Below, piece after piece: positions 52,600 through 61,878 of a DNA stretch of 64,000 bases. This DNA is from Thermogemmatispora tikiterensis. Lineage in GTDB: Bacteria; Chloroflexota; Ktedonobacteria; Ktedonobacterales; Ktedonobacteraceae. Position 1 is the stretch's first letter; every line of letters begins with the position of its first letter. The position numbers were made by a program, and so were the translations under genes. The notes beneath the pieces are model-generated. The model was not told where the DNA came from. It saw nothing but the letters and a program-made list of their open reading frames with translations, and made no database searches. The DNA lies in assembly GCF_003268475.1 (NCBI RefSeq), contig NZ_MCIF01000002.1, forward strand, positions 5,400,100-5,464,099. Reading direction: 5' to 3'.

Positions 52600-53862
52600 T
52601 TATGAGATCGTGACCTGTAACTCTCGGGCCACTGTCAGCATATCCTTATCGCCGCGTCCCGAGAGATTGACAATGACCAGACTGCCCGGCGCCAGCTCAC
52701 CCAGAGCACCCATTTCCAGCAGGTAGCCGAGGGCATGGGCTGGCTCCAGAGCAGGAATGATGCCCTCGCTCTGACTCAGCGCTTGCAGGCCGCGCAGGGC
52801 CAGCGCATCATCGGCGGCGACATAGCTGGCTCGCCCCGTATCTTTCATATAGCTGTGCTCGGGGCCGACGCCTGGATAGTCGAGGCCAGCGGAGATACTG
52901 TGTGTTCCCTGCACCTGACCATCCTCGTTCTGGAGCAGGTAGCTAAAGGCGCCGTGGAGCACGCCCGGGCGGCCCGCCACCAGCGTAGCGGCGTGCTGAC
53001 CTGAAGCCAGGCCCTGGCCGCCCGCCTCTACGCCGAGCAGGCGCACCTCGGGTGCATCGGCAAAGGGGTAGAAGATCCCCATTGCATTGCTCCCGCCACC
53101 GACACAGGCTATCACCAGGTCGGGAAGGCGTCCTTCCAGCTGCAGAATCTGCTCACGCGCCTCTCGCCCGATGATCGACTGGAAGTCGCGCACCATCAGC
53201 GGATAGGGATGCGGCCCCACGACCGAGCCGATCAAATAAAAGGTCGTCTCGACGTTCGTCACCCAGTCGCGGATAGCCTCGTTGATGGCATCCTTGAGGG
53301 TGCGGCTACCACTGTCGACCGAGCGGACCTCGGCGCCGAGCAGGCGCATGCGGAAGACATTGAGCGACTGGCGCTCGATATCCTCGGCGCCCATGTAGAT
53401 GATGCAATCCAGTCCCAGCATGGCGCAGACCGTGGCTGTGGCCACGCCATGCTGACCGGCCCCCGTCTCGGCGATGATGCGCCGCTTGCCCATGCGCTTT
53501 GCCAGCAGGCCCTGCCCCAGCGCATTATTGATTTTGTGCGCTCCCGTGTGGGCCAGGTCCTCGCGCTTCAGATAGACGCGCACGCCCGGGGCCACCAACT
53601 GCGAGAAGCGCGGCACATAATAGAGCGGCGTCGGGCGCCCCACGAACGAGCGCAGTAGCTCCTGTAGCTCCTCTTCAAAGGCCGGGTCAAGGCGGGCCTG
53701 GCGATAAGCTTCCTCTAGCTCGCTCAGGAGGGGCATCAAGCTCTCTGGCACGAATTTGCCCCCGTAGGGACCGAAGCGTCCGCGAGCATCGGGATAGGCG
53801 CCGTGCTCATACTGCCCGGCCCCTGATGACTCGCGCTTCTGCTGTTCTAGATGTTGCTGCAT
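52600..53862 (-). CDS. trpB: Tryptophan synthase beta chain
   Basis: 420 residues. Joins indole with serine by pyridoxal phosphate. The PLP lysine is K110 in HTGAHKINN; the phosphate-binding GGGSNAMG lies near 257. Long TrpB1-type protein; the usual N-terminal GRFGPYGGKFVPE is seen at 28-40. GAGGCAGAAAGAG precedes the ATG. Confidence 0.97.
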   Translation of the reverse strand: MQQHLEQQKRESSGAGQYEHGAYPDARGRFGPYGGKFVPESLMPLLSELEEAYRQARLDPAFEEELQELLRSFVGRPTPLYYVPRFSQLVAPGVRVYLKREDLAHTGAHKINNALGQGLLAKRMGKRRIIAETGAGQHGVATATVCAMLGLDCIIYMGAEDIERQSLNVFRMRLLGAEVRSVDSGSRTLKDAINEAIRDWVTNVETTFYLIGSVVGPHPYPLMVRDFQSIIGREAREQILQLEGRLPDLVIACVGGGSNAMGIFYPFADAPEVRLLGVEAGGQGLASGQHAATLVAGRPGVLHGAFSYLLQNEDGQVQGTHSISAGLDYPGVGPEHSYMKDTGRASYVAADDALALRGLQALSQSEGIIPALEPAHALGYLLEMGALGELAPGSLVIVNLSGRGDKDMLTVARELQVTIS

Positions 53863-53931
53863 CTCTTTCTGCCTCGTTAGGTGAACCGATAGAACATGAG
53901 ATTGCTCTGCAGTGAGAGCATGATTTTTTCT

Positions 53932-55398
53932 TCACTGCCAGATGGCCTCTAGAGCTGGCAACTGCTGGCTACTCTGGCGCACGGCCTCGATAAAGGCGCG
54001 GATCTTGCCGGGGTCTTTCTCGCCGTTGCTCTCGACGCCGCTGCTCACATCGACGCCCCAGGGCCGAACGGTGGCGATAGCCTCAGCAACGTTGGCTGGG
54101 GTCAGACCGCCGGCCAGCAAGACCGGTAGCTCTGCGGCGATCGTCCGCGCCAGCTCCCAGTCGTGGGTCAGACCGCTGCCCCCGTAGCTCGCGCTGGGGG
54201 TATCGAGCAGCAGTCGCCAGGCGACCGCGGCATAGCGGTGTGCCTCCTCCAGGGCCCTGGGACCGCGCACCGGCAGCGCCTTTATCACCGGGCGCTCCAA
54301 GCTGGCGCAGAATTCCGGTGACTCGGTCCCATGCAACTGCACAAAGTGCAGGCCCAGCTCCTCCGCCAGCTCATTAATGCGCTGGCTTTCCTCATTCACA
54401 AAGACCCCGACCAGGTCGGGCACCGCCTGGCCCTGCTCGGCCAAAGCCAGATAGCCGGCCTCGCTCAGCAGCTGTCTGACCTGCGATGGCGCCAGGTACC
54501 GCTTGCTCTGAGGATAGAACATCAGGCCCAGCAGATCGGCGCCGCTCTCCAGGGCCGCCTGCAGGGCCTCCGGGCGGCGCAGGCCGCAGATCTTCACCTG
54601 GATACCGTGATTGGACCCGTGCAGCAGGCGCTTGATCTGCCCGCGTACGTCGCCAGCCTTGACCAACGACTCGCCCACCAGCATGGCCTGCACATCGTAG
54701 CGGCGCAGCCGGCGCGCATCGGCCTCTGTATGAATGCCGCTCTCGGCTACCACGATGCAATCGGCAGGAATCAGCCGGCGCAGCTCGCGGATCAAGAACG
54801 GGTTCATGCTGAAGGTCACCAGATCGCGGCTATTGACCCCGATCACGCGCGCCCCTGCTGTCACGGCCATGCGTGCCTCCGCTGGGCTATGGACCTCGAC
54901 CAGGGCCTCCATCCCCAGCTGGCGCGTGAGTGTCAGCAGCCGCTCCAGCTCCTGCGCGGTCAAAGCGGCGCAGATCAGCAGCAGGGCATCGGCGCCCCAG
55001 GCGCGCGCCTCATAGACCTGATACTCATCCACAATGAAATCTTTGCGCAGGACAGGCAGGCTTACCGCCTCCTTGACTGCTGTCAGGTGCTCGGGGGCGC
55101 CCAGGAAGAAATGCGGCTCCGTCAGGACTGAGATCGCCGCCGCCCCAGCGGCCTCGTAGGTGCGGGCCAGGGCAACCGGATCAAGGTCGGGCGCCAGCGG
55201 CCCCTTCGAGGGCGAGGCGCGCTTAATCTCTGCAATCAGCCGCAGCCCGTGGTCGCCCGGATTCGGCTGCAGCGCGGCGGCGAAATCGCGAGCGGGCGGC
55301 TGAGCTGCAGCACGCTCTTGGAGCCTCTCCAAAGGTAGCAGACGCTGACGCTCCTCCAGGTCGAGGCGCGTGCGAGCCAGAATCTGCTCAAGAAACAT
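53932..55398 (-). CDS. trpCF: Fused indole-3-glycerol-phosphate synthase / phosphoribosylanthranilate isomerase
   Basis: 488 residues and two domains with no linker to speak of. TrpC, residues 1-262, has LIAEIKRASPSKG (54-66), the KDF motif (119-121) and VAESGI (217-222). TrpF, about 267-488, starts with QVKICGLRRPE; the catalytic cysteine is C271, and the aspartate is in LLLDTPSASYGGSG. The order C then F matches the E. coli fusion. It catalyses the third and fourth steps to tryptophan. GAGGAGATGAGCG precedes the ATG. Confidence 0.96.
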   Translation of the reverse strand: MFLEQILARTRLDLEERQRLLPLERLQERAAAQPPARDFAAALQPNPGDHGLRLIAEIKRASPSKGPLAPDLDPVALARTYEAAGAAAISVLTEPHFFLGAPEHLTAVKEAVSLPVLRKDFIVDEYQVYEARAWGADALLLICAALTAQELERLLTLTRQLGMEALVEVHSPAEARMAVTAGARVIGVNSRDLVTFSMNPFLIRELRRLIPADCIVVAESGIHTEADARRLRRYDVQAMLVGESLVKAGDVRGQIKRLLHGSNHGIQVKICGLRRPEALQAALESGADLLGLMFYPQSKRYLAPSQVRQLLSEAGYLALAEQGQAVPDLVGVFVNEESQRINELAEELGLHFVQLHGTESPEFCASLERPVIKALPVRGPRALEEAHRYAAVAWRLLLDTPSASYGGSGLTHDWELARTIAAELPVLLAGGLTPANVAEAIATVRPWGVDVSSGVESNGEKDPGKIRAFIEAVRQSSQQLPALEAIWQ

Positions 55399-55462
55399 CG
55401 CTCATCTCCTCGTCTCTCTCGGCCTTCCGCTTATCTGGCTGATCGTCGCCACTGGGGCCGCC

Positions 55463-56518
55463 TTACAAGCCACTGCTTGCGGCCAGTGACTGTGAGCAGT
55501 CCACGACCTCCTCCAGCTTGCGCCGGGCCCGGCCTTCGCGCACCGTGCTGCGAGCTAGCCTGACCCCCTCTGCCAGCGAAGAGACGCACTCATTGGCCAG
55601 CAGAGCCGCCGCCGTGTTCAAATAGAGCATATCGGCCAGCGGACCGTCGATCTCGCCGCTGAGCAGGCGGCGCAGCATTTCCGCGTTCTCTTGAGGATCG
55701 CCCCCCTGGAAGAGGCGGCGATCGCTGCAGCGCGTCAGGCCGGCCTCCTCGGGTGTAATCACGTACTCGCGCAGCTCCTCCCCCTCGCGTACCTCGCAGA
55801 CGCGCGTCGGAGCTGCCAGCGAGCACTCATCAACCCCATCCTCGCCGTGGATAATCAGGGCATGACGGCAGCCGAGCAGGAGCAAGACCTCTCCCATCTT
55901 GCGCAGCAGCGAGCCATCGGCCACGCCCAGCACCTGGTAGCGGGTACCAGCCGGATTCGTCAGTGGGCCAAGAATATTGAAGACCGTACGAATACCGATC
56001 TCGCGACGCGTCGGACCGACATGCTTCATGGCCGGGTGATAGGTCTGCGCGAACATAAAGCCGAAGCCCGTCTCCTGAACGCTGCGCGCCACGGCCTCCG
56101 GCCCCAAATCGATGCGCACACCCAGCGCCTCCAGCACATCGGCGCTGCCGCAGCGGCTCGTCGCCGAGCGGTTGCCATGCTTCGCCACGTGGGCCCCGGC
56201 GGCGGCGGCCAGGATGCCTGCCGCCGTCGAAAAATTGAAAGTGCCGGCTCCGTCGCCGCCTGTACCGCAGGTATCCAGCGCGCGGGCGGCCACCTCCTCG
56301 CGGAGATGGACGCGCAGTGCCTTCTCGCGCATCACACGAGCCAGGCCGGCGATTTCCTGGGGCGCCTCGCCTCCGGGACGCATACGTAGAGCGGTCAAGA
56401 AAGCTCCCATCTGGGAGGGGGTTGCCACGCCCGACATAATCTCCTCCATCACCGCCGCCGCTTCCTCCTCGCTGAGCGTGGCGCCGGCAACAACTTGCGC
56501 GATGGCTTCGCGAATCAT
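55463..56518 (-). CDS. trpD: Anthranilate phosphoribosyltransferase
   Basis: 351 residues from the ATG at 56518, with GAGGTG eight bases upstream; a GTG at 56527 overlaps that site. Substrate motifs: GTGGDG (85-90) and KHGNRSATSRCGSADVLE (about 112-130). Transfers phosphoribose from PRPP to anthranilate. Monofunctional, not fused to trpG. Confidence 0.96.
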   Translation of the reverse strand: MIREAIAQVVAGATLSEEEAAAVMEEIMSGVATPSQMGAFLTALRMRPGGEAPQEIAGLARVMREKALRVHLREEVAARALDTCGTGGDGAGTFNFSTAAGILAAAAGAHVAKHGNRSATSRCGSADVLEALGVRIDLGPEAVARSVQETGFGFMFAQTYHPAMKHVGPTRREIGIRTVFNILGPLTNPAGTRYQVLGVADGSLLRKMGEVLLLLGCRHALIIHGEDGVDECSLAAPTRVCEVREGEELREYVITPEEAGLTRCSDRRLFQGGDPQENAEMLRRLLSGEIDGPLADMLYLNTAAALLANECVSSLAEGVRLARSTVREGRARRKLEEVVDCSQSLAASSGL

Positions 56519-56677
56519 CGGGAGCACCTCTTTTCTGTGCTAACCAGCCTGTCATATCGCTGGTCTTCTACCTGACTGAGCGCATAGCTCAGCAGCTCTG
56601 CCCAGACGCCCCGGCTCGTCCGCTGCCGCTCTCGGAACGCCTGAGCGCCTTTCCTGAGATCCTGAGATTATCTGAGC

Positions 56678-57241
56678 TTAACGAGTGAGAAAGTTGCGCA
56701 GCAGATCCTTTCCCACCGGGGTCATGATCGACTCAGGATGGAACTGCACCCCTTCGACAGGATAGCGACGGTGGCGCAGACCCATAATCAAGCCATCCGC
56801 CGTCTCGGCGGTAATCTCCAGCTCAGCCGGGAGAGAGGCACGCTCAACGATGAGGCTATGATAGCGATTGGCTTCAAAGGGGTTAGGAAGATCACGGAGG
56901 CAGCCCTGGCCGCGATGATAGATCAGGCTCGTCTTCCCGTGCACCGGCTCTGGCGCGCGAATGACGCGGCCACCGTAGACCTGGCCGATAGCCTGATGGC
57001 CCAGGCAGACGCCCAGAATCGGCATCTGTGGCCCGAACGTTGCAATGATCTCGCAGGAGAAACCGGCCTCATTGGGCGTACAGGGTCCGGGCGAGATCAC
57101 GATACGCTCCGGCTGCAGCTGCGCGATCTCATCCAGCGTAATCTGATCATTGCGCCGAACCAGGACCTCAGCCCCCAGCTCAGACAGATACTGATAAAGA
57201 TTGTAGGTAAAGCTATCGTAGTTATCGATCAGTAAGATCAT
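56678..57241 (-). CDS. trpG: Anthranilate synthase component II (glutamine amidotransferase)
   Basis: 187 residues. Class I amidotransferase with catalytic C79 (GVCLGHQ) and a His-Glu pair in GVQFHPESI (about 167-175). It supplies ammonia to TrpE. It may also serve p-aminobenzoate synthesis, as is common when only one such gene exists; not decidable here. AGAGAGG precedes the ATG. Confidence 0.95.
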   Translation of the reverse strand: MILLIDNYDSFTYNLYQYLSELGAEVLVRRNDQITLDEIAQLQPERIVISPGPCTPNEAGFSCEIIATFGPQMPILGVCLGHQAIGQVYGGRVIRAPEPVHGKTSLIYHRGQGCLRDLPNPFEANRYHSLIVERASLPAELEITAETADGLIMGLRHRRYPVEGVQFHPESIMTPVGKDLLRNFLTR

Positions 57242-57331
57242 TGCTAGCGCCTCTCTTCCTGAGAAAGACTGGCAGGCAGGGACAGCGAGCGCAGGTCAAG
57301 GAATCGCCGGCCCGGCAGGCGGCACGCCAGA

Positions 57332-58912
57332 TCAGGTGTGAGCATAGCGAGGGCGCTGCGCGCGGGCCATCTCCTCAGCCATCTCCACAGCGCGCAGCAG
57401 CGCGCGGGCTTTATTCATGCTCTCCTGGTACTCGGCGGCTGGATCGGAGTCCGCCACCACGCCACCACCTGCCTGGATATACGCATGTCCGTTCTTCATA
57501 ACCATTGTGCGCAGGGCGATAGCCGTGTCCAGATTGCCCGAGTGGCTGAAGTAGCCGACGGCGCCGGCGTAGACTCCGCGGCGCATCCCCTCCAATTCAC
57601 TGATAATCTCCATTGCCCGAATCTTTGGCGCCCCGGTCACCGTTCCGGCAGGAAAGCCAGCGCGCAGCGCATCGAACGGTGTCAGCTCGGGGCGCAGCCG
57701 TCCGACCACATTAGAGACCAGATGCATCACATGGGAATAGCGCTCGATCTCCATAAACTGGCTTACCGAGACGCTGCCTGGCAGGCTAACCCGGCCCACA
57801 TCATTGCGACCCAGATCCACCAGCATCACATGCTCAGCCCGCTCCTTGGGATCGTGGCGCAGCTCCTCCTCTAGCCGGCGATCGCTCTCAGGATCGCTAC
57901 CGCGGGGGCGTGTCCCGGCAATCGGATGGATCGTCACCTCGCCCTCGTCGACGCGCACCAGCAGCTCAGGAGAGGCGCCGAGCACCACAAAATCCTCCAG
58001 ATCGAGGTAGAACATATAGGGAGAGGGGTTGATGGTCCGCAGCGCGCGGTAGACCGTGAAGGGGGCCGCATTAACCGGGCGGCGCAGGCGCTGGGAAGGT
58101 ACCACCTGGAAAATATCGCCCGCCGCGATATACTCCTTGGCGCGACGCACCATCGCCTCATACTCCTCGCGCGTAAAGCTAGAGGTCACCGTTGGGGTCC
58201 CTGTATAGACCGGCTCCGGCTCAGTGGGCAGGCGTAGCTCCTCCTGCAGGCGAGCGACCACCCCCTCGATCGTCTGCAGGCAGCGGCGATACTCGGCCTC
58301 CAGGTCGGGGGCATCCAGGTGGAGGTGAGTAATCACGCGCAGGCGATGCTTCAAATGATCGAAGGCCAGCACCGTCTCTGTAAAGCTGAAAATGGCCAGC
58401 GGCAGGCCCAGCTCATCGGCGGCGGGCACCGGTAGCCGCTCGAAGCGGGAAGCTACCTCATAAGCCAGGTAGCCCACGGCGCCGCCATAGAAGCGCGGTA
58501 GGGCGTCATCGCCTCCTTGCCGCGGCCTCAGCAGGCGGTAGCGTCCCAGCTGCTGCTCGATCAGATGCAGCGGATCATAGGACGGCAGACGGACCAGCGA
58601 GTGGCAGCGCTGCGTCCCATCCTCATAGCTCAGATAGCGCAGCGTCGCCTCATGCTCATCCTGAATCAGGACCAGGTAGGGATCGATACCGATGAACGAG
58701 TAGCGAGCGATACGCTCGCCGCCCTCCACGCTCTCCAGCAAAAACGTATAGGGGCCGCGAGCCGTCTTGCAGTAAGCCGAAACCGGCGTCTCGGTATCGG
58801 CCAGCACATCGCGATAGAGGGGGACCAGCGGAATCCTCCCGCTGGCTGTCTGCCCCTCGGCCTCCAGCTCCTGGCGCAAGGAACGCACTTCATCCAGAGA
58901 TGGCGAAAACAT
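57332..58912 (-). CDS. trpE: Anthranilate synthase component I
   Basis: 526 residues from the ATG at 58912, seven bases after GAGG. It makes anthranilate from chorismate and ammonia. The tryptophan-binding LLES lies at 58-61 and NPSPYMFY near 300, so feedback inhibition by tryptophan is expected. The chorismate-binding part (about 240-500) has GTRPRG, DLGRNDVGRV and AGTVTGAPK motifs. Confidence 0.96.
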   Translation of the reverse strand: MFSPSLDEVRSLRQELEAEGQTASGRIPLVPLYRDVLADTETPVSAYCKTARGPYTFLLESVEGGERIARYSFIGIDPYLVLIQDEHEATLRYLSYEDGTQRCHSLVRLPSYDPLHLIEQQLGRYRLLRPRQGGDDALPRFYGGAVGYLAYEVASRFERLPVPAADELGLPLAIFSFTETVLAFDHLKHRLRVITHLHLDAPDLEAEYRRCLQTIEGVVARLQEELRLPTEPEPVYTGTPTVTSSFTREEYEAMVRRAKEYIAAGDIFQVVPSQRLRRPVNAAPFTVYRALRTINPSPYMFYLDLEDFVVLGASPELLVRVDEGEVTIHPIAGTRPRGSDPESDRRLEEELRHDPKERAEHVMLVDLGRNDVGRVSLPGSVSVSQFMEIERYSHVMHLVSNVVGRLRPELTPFDALRAGFPAGTVTGAPKIRAMEIISELEGMRRGVYAGAVGYFSHSGNLDTAIALRTMVMKNGHAYIQAGGGVVADSDPAAEYQESMNKARALLRAVEMAEEMARAQRPRYAHT

Positions 58913-58989
58913 AGACAGCCTCTTCTTCTCTTTCTTCCTCGGCACGCCTCGGCGGCGCTTCCAATCTTGGCCTGGAACCTGAGCCGGGG

Positions 58990-60033
58990 CTAGCCGAGGC
59001 CGATCACATCCTTCATGCGCTGCAAAGTTGCCTCGGCAATCGGACGTACCGCGTCGGCCCCTGCGCGCAGGATCGCCTCCAGCTCTGCCGGATCACGCAT
59101 ATACTCCTGGTAGCGGCGCTGAATTGGCTCCAGCGTAGCCACCACAACCTCTGTCAGGCGCGCCTTCAGCTCGCCATAGCCTTTGCCCTCAAACTCGGCC
59201 TCGATCTCCTCGCGCGATCGCTCCGTCAGCGCCTCGTAAATCGTCAGCAGATTATTGATCCCAGGCCGTTCGGGATCGAAGCGGATCAAGCGCAGCGAAT
59301 CCGTCGTCGCCCGGGCGATCTTCTGCTTAATCGTCTTGGGGTCATCGAGCAGATTAATCCGCGAGTTGGGGTTAGGGTTGGTCTTGCTCATCTTCTGGGT
59401 TGGATCGGTGAGCGACATAATGCGCGCCCCAACCTCACGGATGAGCGGCTCCGGGATCGTAAACACCTCTTGCTTGTAGAGATGGTTGAAACGCTGAGCC
59501 AGATCGCGCGTTAGCTCCAGATGCTGGCGCTGGTCCTCGCCGACAGGCACCAGATGCGTCTGATAGAGCAGAATATCGCAGGCCATCAGGACCGGGTACA
59601 TATAGATACCCGCTCCGACCGTCTCCTGATTCTCGCCGGCCTTGGCCTTGAACTGGGTCATGCGATTCAGCCATCCCATCGGCGTGAAGCAGCCCAGAAT
59701 CCAGCTTGCCTCGGCGTGCTGGCGCACGTGCGACTGCACAAAAAGCTTGCAGTAGCGCGTGTCGAGGCCACAGGCCAGATAAATGGCGGCCAGCCTGCGA
59801 ATATTCTGGCGCAGCTCCTGTGGATCGATCGGCAACGTAATCGCGTGGAGATCGACAATGCAGTAAATATTATCGTATTCTGTCTGTGTGCGCACCCAAT
59901 TGCGGATCGCCCCCAGGTAGTTGCCCAGATGGATATCACCGCTTGGTTGGATACCGGAGAACGTGCGCTTCTTCAGCGGCGGTGCGCTACTGCTACTCGT
60001 CTGTAGCTGTTGATCGTGGCCAATCGTCGTCAT
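58990..60033 (-). CDS. trpS: Tryptophanyl-tRNA synthetase
   Basis: 347 residues. The ATG at 60033 has GGAGG nine bases upstream; the frame is open further but covers the T-box terminator region. Class Ic synthetase with the HIGH-like DIHLGNY (33-39) and KMSKT (about 215). A T-box leader precedes it. It is the first gene of the tryptophan biosynthetic cluster, with 77 bases to trpE and no evident terminator between. Confidence 0.96.
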   Translation of the reverse strand: MTTIGHDQQLQTSSSSAPPLKKRTFSGIQPSGDIHLGNYLGAIRNWVRTQTEYDNIYCIVDLHAITLPIDPQELRQNIRRLAAIYLACGLDTRYCKLFVQSHVRQHAEASWILGCFTPMGWLNRMTQFKAKAGENQETVGAGIYMYPVLMACDILLYQTHLVPVGEDQRQHLELTRDLAQRFNHLYKQEVFTIPEPLIREVGARIMSLTDPTQKMSKTNPNPNSRINLLDDPKTIKQKIARATTDSLRLIRFDPERPGINNLLTIYEALTERSREEIEAEFEGKGYGELKARLTEVVVATLEPIQRRYQEYMRDPAELEAILRAGADAVRPIAEATLQRMKDVIGLG

Positions 60034-60171
60034 AGGAAAGACCTCCAGCGGGGCCTGGGGCCCGCAACATCTCCTGACTAGCACAACTGCCCGCCCCTGT
60101 GGTGTCTTACAGAGGCAGGAAAGAGGCCCGTGACCTGGCTCAGAGCATGCTGAGTGAAACGGGAGCGAATC

Positions 60172-60563
60172 AATAAAAAACGCTTCTCGTCGCAGGGACG
60201 AGAAGCGTGAAGCTTTCGTGGTGCCACCCTTTTTCGGACCCTGGCTTCCGCCATGTATGGGCCTCTCTCCAGGAGTCTGGAAAGCGCGCAAGCGGTCGCC
60301 GTTGTCGCCTTGCCGGTGGACAACCTGTCGTGTACAGGAAGGCCGGTCCGCGGCAGACAAGGTCCCTCATTTGCCGGGTACGCTCTGATACCCTGTCCTC
60401 GATAACGGGGGACGCTCCGGGAGCCAGCTACTACTCTCTTTTCTCTGTTTGCTCAGCGTTGGAGAGGTTCGCGCTCCAGCTCACAGGCCCATTCTACGAC
60501 TGCTGCAGCATCGGTTTCCACCGTTCCCGACTCTCTGGCGCGCAGTGCAGCCGTATACTCTTC
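60172..60563 (-). ncRNA. T-box leader (tRNA-Trp-sensing riboswitch) upstream of trpS
   Basis: Read on the minus strand: stem I opens with GGAAGAGTA (60563-60555), then AGAGAG (60536-60531) and GGTGGAAACCG (60522-60512). The specifier is UGG (60491-60489) in GAA-TGG-GCC-TGTGAG, the codon for tryptophan. The T-box antiterminator sequence is AGGGTGGCACCACG (60230-60217; consensus AGGGUGGNACCGCG). The terminator follows: CGCTTCTCGTC (60207-60197) pairs perfectly with GACGAGAAGCG (60191-60181), then a run of T at 60180-60172. Uncharged tRNA-Trp binding should prevent the terminator and allow trpS, and perhaps the whole trp cluster, to be transcribed. Confidence 0.93.
60181..60207 (-). terminator. 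Intrinsic terminator of the T-box
   Basis: Eleven perfect base pairs with a five-base loop (CCTGC), followed by TTTTTT. It is the regulated terminator of the leader. Confidence 0.93.
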
Positions 60564-60614
60564 CTGCTCGTCGCTGATGGTGTGTCGTTGTTGTCGCCTT
60601 AGTATCTAGCTAAG

Positions 60615-60644
60615 AGTATAGATGACCGGGTAAGACTCTGTCAA
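60615..60644 (-). promoter_or_regulatory. Promoter of the T-box / trpS-trp transcript
   Basis: Minus strand: TTGACA at 60644-60639, 18 bases, TATACT at 60620-60615; the start would be near 60608, 45 bases before stem I. The -35 overlaps the stop codon of the upstream gene at 60641. Confidence 0.85.
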
Positions 60645-61378
60645 GGGGCGGCGGAAAGGCCGTCGGCGACGGGCGATACGAAAGGTTTCTCGGCGTACTG
60701 GAGCTGTCCGGGTACCAGCTCGGCGGCCTGGCCGGAGAGGTGAGCGGTGCTGGCCCAGAGGCGCAGATTGCCGACGAGCACCTCCTCAAAGGCGTGCAGC
60801 TCAATTTCCGTGATCGCACAGTTATCCATCGCCCCGTGGTAGATCGGCGCGCGATCCGCATTATAGCAGAGGGACTTGACCAGCACCGTGAAGATGCCGC
60901 CGTGCCCGGCGATAATGATGCGGCGTCCACTTTGGCCGGCAATAACCTGGCGCAAGCCCTGACGGATGCGCTGCAGTAGCTCCAGGAAGTTCTCCCCCTC
61001 GGGAAAGCGCGTCAGATAGTTGCCACTGTACCAATCGGCAATGATCTGGTCGTGGAGCTTCCAGTGCTCGACAGTTGGGGGGTGGCGCTCAAGATCGCCG
61101 ACGTTGATCTCGCGGAATTCTTCTAGCAGGGTTACGGGCAGGGCCAAGGCCTCGGCAATGATCTCGGCGGTCTGGCGCGCACGCCTCAGCGGTGAGGCGT
61201 AGATCGCGTCGATGGGCTGGCCTCGAAAAAAATCGGCGGTCTGCCGGGCTTGAAGCAGACCTTTGGCGTTCAGGGGATAATCGACGAGGCGATAGGAAAA
61301 TTCCTTGGTCAGATTGGCTGGATTCTCTCCGTGACGTACAAGATAGATCGTATTAGTTAAGACTGTACTACTACTCAT
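60641..61378 (-). CDS. Histidine phosphatase family protein
   Basis: 245 residues. Histidine-phosphatase motif LVRHGEN (13-19) with the catalytic histidine and arginine, and a second histidine in IIAGHGGIF (about 152-160). These enzymes include cobalamin phosphatases, phosphoglycerate mutases and fructose-bisphosphatases, and no subfamily can be named. AAAGGAG precedes the ATG at 61378. It is immediately upstream of the trp promoter, with which its end overlaps, so transcripts from here could read into the T-box leader. Confidence 0.87.
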   Translation of the reverse strand: MSSSTVLTNTIYLVRHGENPANLTKEFSYRLVDYPLNAKGLLQARQTADFFRGQPIDAIYASPLRRARQTAEIIAEALALPVTLLEEFREINVGDLERHPPTVEHWKLHDQIIADWYSGNYLTRFPEGENFLELLQRIRQGLRQVIAGQSGRRIIIAGHGGIFTVLVKSLCYNADRAPIYHGAMDNCAITEIELHAFEEVLVGNLRLWASTAHLSGQAAELVPGQLQYAEKPFVSPVADGLSAAP

Positions 61379-61488
61379 TCGCTCCTTTTAGTAAAAATCT
61401 CATCAAAAGGTACAAAAACCGCGGATGAGTCTGTCCGCCGCGTCGGTCACCGTAGGAGGACCGCGCAGCGGAGGCCACTCTCACCTTC

Positions 61489-61497
61489 ATCGTACCA
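61489..61497 (-). promoter_or_regulatory. Extended -10 of the histidine phosphatase gene
   Basis: Minus strand reads TGG-TACGAT about 110 bases before the ATG at 61378; a TGGACA-like -35 lies 18 bases upstream. Confidence 0.4.
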
Positions 61498-61847
61498 CAT
61501 GAGAGAGGCTGCTGTCCAAAAGTCAGCAATTGAGACTGCCGCAGGACCTTCAGGCCATGCAGCGCAACGAGCAAGAGCGTTGGCTCGTCTGCCATTCTAT
61601 CCTGGTAGATAGTGGGTAGCTGAGCCGCTAAGGTTCTGTCCTCGTCTGGGCCAGGATCACGTGTGTGGTGAGCTGATCTATGCAGCATTCAGAACAGTTC
61701 TGCTAGACAGAAAAATTTCTGGAGATCTTCCCTGGAAATTATGTAGAAAATATCGTAAAAAGTAAAATGACAGGGTGAACGGTAGAAAATGTAGAAAGGT
61801 CAGGACAACTAGCGCACGCTCGGTAGAGCGATTGGCGGTTCTGGACA

Positions 61848-61871
61848 GGGAGACGGCCCGGGCCGTCTCCC
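61848..61871. repeat. 24-bp perfect palindrome
   Basis: A self-complementary GC-rich sequence, GGGAGACGGCCC and its mirror with no gap, directly before the dtxR promoter dyad. It may be an operator or the stem of a minus-strand transcript end. Confidence 0.75.
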
Positions 61872-61878
61872 GGCAGGA

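Noticed and set aside
60034..60360. N-terminal extension of TrpS to 60360
   Set aside because: The frame crosses the T-box terminator and antiterminator; the start at 60033 with GGAGG fits the family length.
61371..61688. 105-codon minus-strand frame before the histidine phosphatase
   Set aside because: It overlaps the start and promoter of that gene and has no conserved content.
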